This document shows, in pieces, positions 1 to 10,353 of a DNA stretch of 64,000 bases. Under the pieces are notes generated by a model. That model ran no database searches. It was not told the origin of the DNA and worked only from the letters and a program-made list of their open reading frames with translations. The translations under genes were made by a program, and so were the position numbers. Every line of letters starts with the position of its first letter. Position 1 is the stretch's first letter. Source of the stretch: Symsagittifera roscoffensis (Eukaryota; Xenacoelomorpha; Acoela; Convolutidae); contig NC_087062.1 of the NCBI RefSeq assembly GCF_963678635.1, positions 34,560,052 to 34,624,051 of the forward strand, written 5' to 3'.

Positions 1-10
1 AAGTATCCTG

Positions 11-901
11 TTAACTGACCTGCTCCGACACTTTTCCGTCCTTCCTCGAAAAATGCTTCTTCAACAGATCCTGACTGCACTTCTCGAACATAGCATACAC
101 TCTAGCCCGTCTGGTCCTTCTTTCTGCAACAATCTGTTCGTAAGCTCCCTTCCATTTCATTTTGATCTGTGCTTTCCGCTTCAACTTCGCACGGCTCTCA
201 CGCTGTTCACGCATGATCTGCTGGTAGTTTACTTTCCTCGGCCTCGCAACAGTCTGCAATCTCTCCGTCGCCGCTCCACTCACGTCCACACCGGATCTCT
301 GCGCCCACTCTTGACGCTGACAAGAAACTGGGGCAAAAGCTATCGGACACTGAAAGGGGTTTTCCATAGAGAGCTTTGTGCTGCTCATGTTTAGTTTGGG
401 GTTTGCGCTGAGGTCGAAACAGTTTAGCTTGGCAGGCTTCATCACTCTCCTCGATGGCTGCAACTGGCCAGTTTGCGCATGATGAATGAAAGAATACACC
501 AAATTATTGGCGTTGAACACGTAATTGGACGAGTTTTTGTTCATGTCGTGCTTCAGACTCAGTAGGCGCATGCTTTGTGCGTCTAAACTGCGTGGGTTCT
601 CCCCCGCTACACCCCCCAAGGGTTGCTTGGGCAGAATGTTATGAGAGGTGGTCAGTTCGCTCGTCTGGGGTGAACTTGTCGTGTTCATCTTCATTTCTCT
701 GGTAGCATGCACCAACTGATCCACTACATCCCAGTTCGATTTTAGTTGTCTGCTGCGCTTGTCTGGAATCACTTTGGGCAGAAACACATACTCGCTGGAG
801 CCGCCCTTCTTTTGAGCTGGATGCTGATTGTTCAGATTGAAGTTCTGTGCACTATCCATTGGTGGTCTTGCGTCAAATACCAATAAAGCACAAATGCGCA
901 T
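11..901 (-). CDS. Unrecognised basic protein, possibly a last exon
   Basis: A 296-codon frame ends in TAA at 11-13. ATGs lie at 901 and 859; the second (MDSAQNF) starts the more typical hydrophilic sequence, and the first 14 residues may be intronic read-through. No domain is recognised. The N-terminal two thirds is polar and low in structure. The last ~75 residues are strongly basic and probably helical (repeated K/R/E pattern around RESRAKLKRKAQIKMKWKG and VAERRTRRARVYAMFEKC), as in a coiled coil or nucleic-acid-binding tail. No membrane segment or signal peptide is seen. It is transcribed away from the tyrosine kinase and could lie in an intron of that gene or be its divergent neighbour. 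An overlapping 113-codon plus-strand frame (53-394) is judged a shadow. That the frame is coding is likely from its length and composition; its function is unknown. Confidence 0.6.
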   Translation of the reverse strand: MRICALLVFDARPPMDSAQNFNLNNQHPAQKKGGSSEYVFLPKVIPDKRSRQLKSNWDVVDQLVHATREMKMNTTSSPQTSELTTSHNILPKQPLGGVAGENPRSLDAQSMRLLSLKHDMNKNSSNYVFNANNLVYSFIHHAQTGQLQPSRRVMKPAKLNCFDLSANPKLNMSSTKLSMENPFQCPIAFAPVSCQRQEWAQRSGVDVSGAATERLQTVARPRKVNYQQIMREQRESRAKLKRKAQIKMKWKGAYEQIVAERRTRRARVYAMFEKCSQDLLKKHFSRKDGKVSEQVS

Positions 902-1554
902 AACTGAGCACTGTCATACCGAGAATTTGAAACAAATTGACGTAATTGCACCTTTGGTTGTACCAATCAAACTGATGGCTTCCAATCGATTTGTGCTTTT
1001 TGGAGCATATCACCCAGTTGAGAGACTGTGGATGTTAAGGTTTTTATCTGTAGATGTTAATGTTCAGCTTTTATCTTCAAAGCATTTTTAGTACAGTGAA
1101 AAAAAAACCCGTCATGCGAGATATTCAGTTCCAATTTGAGCTAAGCCAATCTTATTTGAGCCAGCAGATTCTTACAATTTAATGGCTTTCATAGTCGATG
1201 TTTCCAGGATGAAATAGACGAATGCAGGATGAAGTAGAAATAGAGGAGAGAGCATTATGTGGCTAGAAAGTGGTGCCAGTTATTGTCTTCCTGTTGTCAA
1301 AAAGCAAATCGTGTGAAGCTGAATCGGCACTTCAATAGACTTTGAAAGGGTTTTCAGGGGGACAACCAGCATCAATTACACGGTCTAGGGTCAGCTTCAA
1401 TGCTTTATGACCCTTAGCTTTGGTAAATTAAACTTGATCTGTATCGTCATCAAATAGAAATTCTAATATGTCTGCGAAATTATCAAGCAAAAAAACTAAA
1501 GAGATAAGAGAAAGCATCATAAATCGTTATTATTGTTCCTATTTTTAAAGAAAA

Positions 1555-1880
1555 TGTCGGAAAATTTGCGCTCGCGGTGGTTTTTTTCTCCAGACCAATT
1601 TTGGCTTTTTAACTAGCATTTTTTACGGAGTTTTTATTATATCATCCAAAAGCTACTGTTGTCTTGGAGTGACCACTGACATGCCTTTGTTGTCTTTTAT
1701 TGTATTTTGTAAAGCAATGGGGGTTTAGAAAATTGGTCAACTTGGAAAAACTAACCAAAATTTTACGTTATTAACGCGCAAGATGAGCTTAAGTCCGTCT
1801 TGGAAATCATTACCAATTGAACAGAGGCATGCTATTTGACCTGTTTAAGAGTAATGAGCGTAGTGAAGACTCTTATAAAC
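1555..1880 (+). repeat. Diverged copy of the hairpin-ended (Helentron-like) repeat
   Basis: Shares in order with the good copies at 5656 and 6191: the GCTCGCGGTGG/GTTTTTTTCT block, the ACTAGC block, the TAAAGCAATGGGGGTTTA block, the TTAACGCGC block and the TCCGTCTTGGAAATC block. Terminal hairpins are degraded, so this is an old copy. Confidence 0.6.
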
Positions 1881-3747
1881 ACTAGTGGACAAATTTAAGC
1901 GCAAATTCGAGATTTTACTTTCTAAACTGACTGTTTTCAATGTCCATCTCGGACAACATTTCCCTCAAAATCTAGTTTTGGATGGACCAAGATCATATGA
2001 CCAGAGCTACCCTCTATTAAACTATCAATATGAGATTTTGATGACTTATCTATGTAACCCGGGTGTGGATATGACAGTTTTCCTCATCTGCATCGTAGTG
2101 AATTCTTTCTTGAATAAAGGAAATTAAAAAAACTGTTCAAGCGATAAGAAAAGTTTATCAGCGAGAGAAAATGGAAACAATCAGTGAGAAAAGTTTACCA
2201 AACTCGGACGTTTATTACTTTTTCACGTGAATTAGAAAAAAACTCAGTGCAGATAAGGAAAACTGGCATTTCCATACCCAGACTACATTGATGAGTCATT
2301 AAAATCAAAATTTGATAGTTTCATAAAGGGTAGCTCTAGTCATTTGCTCTTGGTCTATGCAAAATTTTGCTGAATATTTAAGAAAATATGATTTAAGATG
2401 GACATTGAAAAATGGCATTTTAGGGAGTAAAATCTTGAATTTGCTCTTTATTTCGTCATTTAGTGTAAGTCTTGGTGGTTTTTTTTGTGATTTTTTCAGA
2501 AAAAGTCTTAAGATGCTCTAATAACTACAGATCTGCTTTCATACAATTTAATGCAATGATGAAAGCACTTAGGTATATATGCACTTTTTGAGTTCAGTTG
2601 AAATTGATCTGGTGAGAGTACGTAAACAAGACTCTCCAAATAAGAGCGTGGAAATGGCGCGAAAAAGCGTGAACAATTTCAAGTTTCGAAAGTGGAATTT
2701 AACTTATAGATTTCCAGCGGAATAAAAACTTTACCTTTTGATCCAGTTTTCTAGAGTTAGGTTAATGTTATCAAAAAACCAACCATAATTTTTTTTTCTT
2801 CTAGAAATTCAAAGAACTTGAAGAGCATCTATTTGTTCCCTTGAAATTTGAAAGTTTTTTTTCTGTTTTTTTTTCTGTTAACTTGCATTCACGACTCTTT
2901 TCCAACTGTCAGTTGGCTCTGTTTAATACTTTGATATACTTTGAAATAAACAAAATTAAAAGACTCAACTTCAATTTTCTTAAAGCGACTACTTCTCCAC
3001 AGACCTGAAAAGGCACTCGGAGCATTATGGATTTAGCCGTGATTCAAGCAGTCTTGGTGCTTTCAGAGATTACATACATTGTAAATTTCACCTCAAAGCT
3101 CTTCAGGTTTCTTTTCAAAATTGTCAATCTTCTAAAACAAGCAGAAGGAACAATTTTGACACAAACATGGATAGGAATTTTCCAAATGTTTTTTTTTGAA
3201 AAAAAGCAGAAAAAAAACATTAAAAAGAAAAACTATTTCATCATTAAGATTTTTCTGAAATTTACGGGCCAAAAAAGGGTGATTTAAATAAGATTTGAGT
3301 TAACATTTAAGAAAAAAGTTTTGAGGAAAAAACATTTTTTTGAAAAAATATACTATCGTGCAATTTTAACACAAGCTGGATTATATGACTAGCGTTTTCG
3401 ATGGCTCAACTGAAATTTATAGCCAGGTATAATTAAATTTCAATTCCAAAATTGACCAAAATACATTTTTCCCAGTTGGAAAAATGATTTTGTGACCAAA
3501 CAAACATCTTTAAATTTCTATTAGATTTATGAAGTCCATATCCATATAAATTTCAAACTATATATTTTTATGTTGATCGTGTTCAATCGCGGCGGACACT
3601 TAACTCTTCGCTAAGTTTCTCTGATAGATACTCCACTTCATAATTTATAGAGAGAAACCAGAGATGATATTAGTGAGCAACTATTTTCTTTTAGCAAAAC
3701 TGGCGCGACAGCATGAGACAAGTCTGCCGTAAATTTTACTTAGATCT

Positions 3748-3825
3748 ACTTAACAATCTCCCCCCTATTGTACCTACTAGAGAATCTCCCCCTTTCAAGA
3801 AAGGGGGGTGGAGAGATTGTTAAGT
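3748..3825. repeat. Fold-back (inverted repeat) with nested C/G hairpin
   Basis: ACTTAACAATCTCCCCCC is answered about 40 bases later by a G-run followed by GGAGAGATTGTTAAGT. Between them sits a second hairpin, CCCCCTTTC facing GAAAGGGGG. Two further GTTAAGTTGA copies follow at about 3835 and 3855. No coding potential; it may be a small decayed transposon. Confidence 0.6.
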
Positions 3826-4187
3826 TGATCCCTGGGAGATTTTTAAGATTGTTAAGTTGAACCCTGTTAAGATAAAAAAAGAAAAAAGTAAAACACCCCT
3901 GAATACAAAAAACAACGTAAAAACAATCAAATGCGTCCACAAAACTTTGAATTGGTCGCAATGTTATTGAATTGCTATTCTTGTGGGAGTTGTGAATATT
4001 TTGAAGCCTTCTTAAATCAAAAAGGTACCCTCACTCCGGATTTATTTTGAGTTTTTGCGAGAGGGGCAAGGTATGTTCGACTTTTTTACAGTGTTGCCGT
4101 CTTTCTTTCAGAAAATTGGTAAGAAATTAACTATTGATGCCATTCAATTGGTGTACCAACTTATTATTTTTCCATTTATTTTTGTAG

Positions 4188-7100
4188 TTGAAAGAGTGGT
4201 TCTACATAGACGAACGACACTGTTTCGACTCCCTGTCCAAACTCCTGAAGCACTACAGTGAGAACCCTGGACTGGCTGTCAAACTGAGCGACACGCCCAC
4301 CTTTCTCAAGCCCAACAACAAGAAAAACAAAAATAAAAACAAATACTCAAATGTAATTGTTCCATATCTAACCATTGAGTCTCACTCAAAAACTTTTGAA
4401 GTGGATCTTTATTTCATGAGGTGGTCTATGCTAAGTTTCTAAAAGAGAAAAAATGATGCTTCAATATGCTTATATGAATCTCAGTTCACTCAATCTCATA
4501 ATTTCAGAACTCATGGGAGCTTCCGCGCGATAAAATAATCCTGGACAAAGAGCCTCTGGGAGCTGGTCATTTCGGACAAGTGCATCGAGGCGTATGGACA
4601 GAGACTGACAAGAAGGGCAACTCTGAGAAGCTGGAGGTAGCAGTAAAGACTCTAATTGAGGCCACCAACGACCCCGATGCCTTCACCAAAGAAGCCGAAA
4701 TACTGACCAAAGTTCGTATAATGGCAGTGCGACCGAGTATAATTTTTGGGTTGATAATTGCAGACACTTAAGCTAATTCGGGAAAACTATCAGGCAGATG
4801 AGTAACTTCGGAACTAGGACAGAGTTGAAATTGAGTTTACATATTTTTTTTTTGAGATCTGACGCAAGCCTGCGCTGAGCTTATGCTCAAACTTACCATA
4901 TTTAGAAAAAAAATTCTGCTCAAACTAACCCTATTTAGATCAAAAATTTCCAATTTTAACTTCTATGTTTGATCTCAACTGACCTGAAACTTTTTGAAAA
5001 AACCTTTCTAAGACAGTATTAACCTTTCAAACGGTTCGCGTGGCAATCAAGCTAGTTTCCTTTTCTCATCGGAATTAATCGGAATTTTCAATTGAGTCCA
5101 AACCTGAAAAATATGTGTGCCATTTGAACCAACAATGATTAATTTTCAACCCAAGCTTAGTTACCTGACTTAAATTAATTTTCCGTAGTTGATCACGATG
5201 CTATATAACTCAAAACTATCTGATACGTTTTCACTTTAAGGTGAAACATCGCAATTTGGTTCGGATGATTGGCGTGTGTGCTCACGAGAAACCCCCCTTA
5301 ATAGTGACTGAGTTCTGCAACGGGGGGAGTTTAATTGGATTTCTGAGAGACTCAGACGGGCAGAAATGTTCAATGAAGAAACTTGTCAAAATGATCGGTT
5401 AGTTAGTTTTTGCGACCTGTTCAATCTACGTTAATTGCTCGCCCGCCTCTCCCTTGTTGACCTCCATGCACCGAAAACCGAAAATGCTTAGCATACAATT
5501 TTCGTACAAAAAAAATTAAAATAATTTCCGCGGCTGTTTGATTCTAATCTAAAAGTCTAGAATTTTTGAATTTTGAATTGTATGTCTAGCAAATTGAATT
5601 TTGTACTCAAACAAAAATTTTCCAAAAAAATTTGATTGCATGCAAAATTTCTTTTTGTTCCGACTTTCGATACGAAAGTAACGGAATATTTGTGCTCGTG
5701 GTGGGTTTTTTTTCTTCAGACAAATTTCGACTTTTTAACTAGCCATTTTGACGGAATTTTTTAAAATCATTCGAAAGGTATTGTTGTCCTGAGCTCAAAT
5801 TTGAAAAGACATTCACCTGTGATCATTTTTTGTAAAGTAATGGGGGTTTAAAGATTGCCATTTCGGCCAATTTGGGACAATTAACGCGCGATATATTTCG
5901 CGCTATTAAAGCGTAAGCGGAGAGTTAATCCGTCTTACAAATCGTTCCAAATTGGTTGAAAGAAGCTTATTTGCTATTATTGATTTGTTACAAGCAGCGA
6001 AATCTATCTTTTTGTACTTTATATGGCGTGTGGGGTAATGATTTTCATTTAAAAAATAAATTAAATGTTAGAAAAAAACTTTTTTCATTTTTTTATTACA
6101 TTTAATTTTTTAATGTTAATACTGCTCTATAAACCAAAAAGGCAGTCGGAACATTCAGGGCTTCGCCCTGATACGAGCAGTCTTGTTTATTGTTCCGACT
6201 TTCAATACGAAAGTAACGGAATGTTTGTGCTCGGGGTGGGTTTTTTTCTTCAGACAAATTTCGACTTTAACTAGCCATTTCTGACGGAATTTTTTATATC
6301 ATTCAAAAAGTATTGTTGTCCTGAGCTCAAATTTGAAAAGATATTTCACCTGTGATCATTTTTTGTAAAGTTACGAGGGTTTAAAGATTGCCATTTTGGC
6401 CATTTTGACCAAATTGGGACAATTAACGCGCGATATAATTCGCGCTATTAACGCGTAAGCGGAGATTTAATCCGCCTTATAAATCGTTCCAAATTGGTTG
6501 AACGAATCTTATTTGCCATAATTGATTTGTTACAAGGAACGAAATCTCTCTTTTTGTACTTTATTTGGCGTGTGGGGGGATGATTTTCATAAAAATTTTC
6601 AAGTTTTAGAAAAAAAAAAATTTTCATTTTATTTTATTTCATTTAATTTTTTTATGTTATTACTGCTGCTCCATAAAATTTAAAAGGCAGTCGGAACATT
6701 CAGGGCTTCGCCCTGATACGAGCAGTCTTGTTCTTGTTTTAGTTTTAGTTATTTTTGCTTGTGAGAACATTTAACTTTTTTTGCCAGTTGATCAGTAGTC
6801 AGTTTGAAAACATTATATTTTACCCTTAAAAGTTTGGATGCACTGGTTGTCAAGAAAATTAAGTACCTTCAGGTCAAAATTCTCCTTCAGGGAAAAACAG
6901 ATCAAATGTTTTCATTGTTCTAGCAAAAGATGAAGAGTTTCTTTTCAATATTTTTACGACCAATGTTTCTTACTTTAGCAGTTGTATAATGAGACATCGC
7001 CCAATCTAGTTGCCTAAAAAGCGAAAAGTTGAAAAAAAAAGTTTTTTTATTTTTCCCATAATTTTGTCTTTAAAAAGGACGCAGGGGAAACAATTTTCGG

Positions 7101-9381
7101 CTAAATGCCTAGCAACAAAAGTTTCTGATTTCTGTATCATTTTGGAAAACAAAGCACAGACTTATGGTGTTTAAGTTTTGCTTCGGCTCTAAATTATCAC
7201 CAAAGCATCAGTGCGCTTCCAAAATTCTACCGACTTTGGGTCAAATTGTCTGCAATATGCAAAATATGCGCAGACGGCCAAGAATTTGAAATTAGGACGA
7301 AATTTATTAAAGGACGAAATTTGTTCAAACCCATTTAAGCTGGGTGATGAAACTTTGGTTGCGAAAATGGAAACACATTCAATTTCGGAGGAGCTGGTCT
7401 AAATATATTCGAGCGAAGTCAACAAAGTAGAACACGATTTTCATCAACTGAAAAAAAATGTCCAAACACAGTCGAGCTGATTGACATATCCCCACCCAGT
7501 TTCGGGTTGAATGATTACTTTTTTTTGTTCACAGAGTTGAAACAAAACGAACATTCCTGGTCTGAAGATTGCGCAGATTAAAATAGTTTTTACCTGATCA
7601 AAGGGGTGCTCTTTCTAAACACTGTCCAACCGAAAATGTGATCAAATTATTGAAACGAATAGTGCATGCTATCGAGTTATTATTTTTGAGCGTTGTTGCT
7701 GTTTGTCAGGTCAAGTAGCCACAGGAATGAGCTACCTCGAAACAGTCAAAATAGTCCACAGAGACTTAGCTGCCCGAAACGTTCTCTTGACCGACGATCG
7801 CAAGTGCAAAGTATGTGACTTCGGACTAGCTCGCTTCCTTATGGATAACGAAATCTACCAGGGCAGTTCCAAGAGTAAGTTCCCCTGGAAATGGACAGCA
7901 CCGGAGGGTCTATCGGAACAGAGGTAAGATAAATTATAGTTCAGAACTAAGCTTTCTATTTAAAAAAAGAACATTTTGCTGTAACTAGTGGAGCATGTGC
8001 AAGATTTGTTTTTAAAAGGGGGCATCGACTTTGCTTTTCGAAATTTATTCCAACCAATTCCGTCCAGCCATTTTGACGCGCTGTCGCAGCCTCAGAATGT
8101 CAATTAGCAAAAGAACAAATACTGCCAAAAGTTTTTCGACGTGAGCTTCACCCTTCAGATAAGTGTATACTGGTGCCGCCTTTGAAGAAAATTTAGAATT
8201 AAAGGGCCAAAAAGTAATATAGTAATGGAACAGCCAGAACCAAATGAGATCTTAGAGATTTTGCGACTACAATTGAATTGGAGGCATATTTTGTGTCTAT
8301 ATTTGCTTTAGAAGATGGTACATTTTTGATTGTCATCGACATTCCCCAAGACAATGAATATGATTTTTAAATAATCTAAATTGCAATTCAGATTTAATAT
8401 TGTAGGTTCTCATCTAAATCTGACGTGTGGAGTTTCGGGGTTCTCTGCTTCGAGATGACATCCAGGGGCCAGGGACCCTACAAGGGCCTGGAGAGAAAGA
8501 AGATACAACAGATGCTGCAAAATGGATACAGGTTGGCTATCTAAGACTTTTTATGCACAAACCGTTATCCATCGAACCCCAGTTGTGTCCTTAAGTAAAA
8601 TCAAGACCAGTGGCAGATTTAGTATGCGTGGAGGGAGAGTTGGGTGGGCTGTCAATAACTCTGTGCCCTCGCCACCAAAAATTGATACCATCATCTTTTT
8701 CAAGAATTCCATATTCTCTCATCCCCAAACATAATCAGGTCAGAAGAAAAACCAAAACCACAGAGCATAAATATTCCATTTTCTTGCCAGTAGCATAACT
8801 TGATTTAAAAAAAAACAGGCCGAAAAAGGCTTTTTTGGCACTTTCTGGAAAATTTTGACCAAAAAGTCGCGTTTTTTTTTCGGCGCGCGCTCCCCCCTCA
8901 AAATTGGTATAAAATGGCGCTAAAGGCGCCTTTAGAAAAACTTGAGGGACCGTTACCAAAAAAAATATCTCAAAATAGTACAAAGGCGGGACCTTTTGGG
9001 TCGGCAGGGGGTCGAATCCCTAAGAAAAAACGTCCGCCAACCCCCTCCCCCCCCCTAAATCCGCCCGTTAAATATTTTTTGAAAAATTAAGCAATTCTGA
9101 TTTGCAAATCCTGACAATTGACAATTCTTTTTGGGTATTTTTGTCTCACCCTTATTTTGGTAACACAATAACGGTCCTTATTATTGAAATGGGTCTTAAT
9201 TTTTAGACTAGAGCAGCCGCAAGAGTGCCCTCTTTGGGTGTACCTGATGATGCGAAAGTGCTGGAAATTAGACCCCCATGAGAGGTACTCTTTCAGACAC
9301 ATCCGCAAGATAGTTCACAAGTACAGAAACCACCAAGAACAGGACAACCAAAAAATAAAATCCACCACGCAGCTCAAATAA
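4188..9381 (+). CDS. SH2-containing non-receptor tyrosine kinase, six 3' exons
   Basis: Cytoplasmic kinase that would phosphorylate tyrosines in signalling complexes. Exons, all with GT-AG borders and matching phases: 4188-4352, 4508-4711, 5241-5397, 7710-7923, 8406-8531, 9207-9381. The first encodes the C-terminal half of an SH2 domain (FYIDERHCFDSLSKLLKHYS). The next five form the whole kinase domain: Gly loop GAGHFGQV, VAVK lysine, IVTEF with a threonine gatekeeper, HRDLAARN, DFG, one activation-loop tyrosine (NEIYQG), WTAPE and SDVWSFG. The HRDLAARNVLL and KVCDFGLAR wording resembles Src42/FRK-type or ZAP70/Syk-type kinases rather than Src itself. Oddities: the tail has no regulatory tyrosine after the domain, and the usual R-P-[ST]-F near the end is R-Y-S-F. 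Start codon, SH3 (if any) and SH2 N-half were not found. The stop TAA overlaps an AATAAA. Confidence 0.93.
5656..6187 (+). repeat. Helentron-like repeat, copy A1
   Basis: Starts TTGTTCCGACTTTCGATACG, a perfect ACTTTCG-ATA-CGAAAGT hairpin inside weaker TTCCG/CGGAA arms. Ends with AGTCGGAAC, then the hairpin CAGGGCTTCGCCCTG, then ATACGAGCAGTCTTGTT. The 5' GTTCCGACT is the inverted complement of the internal AGTCGGAAC, so the inverted repeats are asymmetric. A CG-rich palindromic core (TTAACGCGCGATAT and TTCGCGCTATTAA) lies mid-element. It sits in a tyrosine kinase intron, three bases before a second copy in the same direction. Confidence 0.85.
6191..6732 (+). repeat. Helentron-like repeat, copy A2 (tandem with A1)
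   Basis: Same two ends, CG-rich core and direction as A1, separated from it by only three bases. Head-to-tail arrays are common for rolling-circle elements. No ORF of note is present, so it is non-autonomous. Confidence 0.85.
8816..9068 (+). repeat. Repeat family B, copy B1 (GGCGCGCGCTCCCC family)
   Basis: Block order: GGCC/AAAAAGGC, TTTTCGGCGCGCGCTCCCCC, CTCAAAATTGGTATAAAATG, AGGCGCCTTTAGAAAAAC, GGGTCGAATCCCTAAG, CGTCCGCCAACCCCC, CTAAATCCGCCC. Other copies lie at 13385, 48560, 54560 and, reversed, 63835. No ORF. It lies in the last intron of the tyrosine kinase. Confidence 0.75.
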
Positions 9382-9814
9382 ATTGGTTATTTGTATCAAT
9401 TTACTATAAAGAAATTCGAGTAGAAATGATGTCTAATTCATGTAAGATTCGCGCGTTTTAGGCCAGCTCCAAGATATATCTATTCAGTTATATAAATCTT
9501 ACTATCCAATTTAGGGTGCTGCTCACTTTAACTTCAACATTTTCTGTCAAAACTCGATATGGTTCAACCGTTTCGACCAAACCTGTTTGTTTTTTTTCTC
9601 CGACCGGCTCAATAGGAGTTGCTTGTTTTTATTGGCTAACTTTTTAAAAAAGATATATTGCCCCTGCCCCCACCGTGTACGTTTTGCGGTGCAAAAATCT
9701 TTTCAACTGAATATTACCTTCAATGCAGCCCTCTAACGAAGGCGTTCTGTTCTAGCTTTGTTAACTGGGAAAATATTAGCTGAAATTTTATTAGAAGAAA
9801 AAGTATATAAAATT

Positions 9815-10353
9815 CAACAAGAGTGCTCGTATCAGGGCGAAGCCCTGAATGTTCCGACTGCCTTTTAAGGTTTATGGAGCAATAATAACATTAAAAAATT
9901 AAATGTAAGAAAAATAAAAATGAAAAATTTTTTTTTCTAAATTTTGAAATTTTTTATGAAAATCATCCCCCCACACGCCATACAAAGTACAAAAGGGTAG
10001 ATTTTGCTCCTTGTAACAAACCAATTATGGCGAATAAGCTTCTTTTAACCAATTTGGAACGATTTCTAAGACGGATTAACTCTCCGCTTACGCGTTAAAA
10101 GCGAGAAATATATCGCGCGTTAATTGTCCCAAATTGGCCAAAATGGCAATCTTTAAACCCCCATAATTTTACAAAAAATGATCACAGGTGAAATATCTTT
10201 TCAAATGTGAGCTCAGGAGAACAATAGCTTTCGAATGATATAAAAAAAGTTCCGTCAAAAATGGCTAGGTAAAAAGTCGAAATTTGTCTGAAGAAAAAAA
10301 AACCCACCCCGAGCACAAATATTCCGTTACTTTCGTATCGAAAGTCGGAACAA
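9815..10353 (-). repeat. Helentron-like repeat, copy A3 (reversed)
   Basis: Full-length on the minus strand: the 3' hairpin end (TCAGGGCGAAGCCCTGA) is at 9834-9850 and the 5' hairpin end (CTTTCGTATCGAAAG) at 10330-10344, with the same CG-rich core between them. One base of the terminal tag differs (GAGCACTCTTG for GAGCAGTCTTG). Confidence 0.85.

Larger units (their letters stand above)
902..4187. other. Gene-free stretch upstream of the tyrosine kinase exons
   Basis: No exon could be supported here, although the missing N-terminal half of the kinase's SH2 domain and its start should lie upstream. The stretch is AT-rich with T and A runs. It contains a diverged copy of the hairpin-ended repeat family (about 1555-1880), a decayed 3' end of the same family (about 3005-3060) and a fold-back at 3748-3825. 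Confidence 0.6.

Noticed and set aside
3005-3090. A tempting upstream exon of the tyrosine kinase (acceptor CTTCTCCACAG, then an open frame)
   Set aside because: The sequence AAAAGGCACTCGGAGCATTA...AAGCAGTCTTGG matches the 3' tip of the Helentron-like repeat (AAAAGGCAGTCGGAACATTC...GAGCAGTCTTG), so it is repeat debris, not coding sequence.
8806-9068. CRISPR array, tRNA or rRNA signals among the repeats
   Set aside because: No regular direct repeats with unique spacers, no cloverleaf and no rRNA-like conserved stretch were seen; the sequence is eukaryotic.
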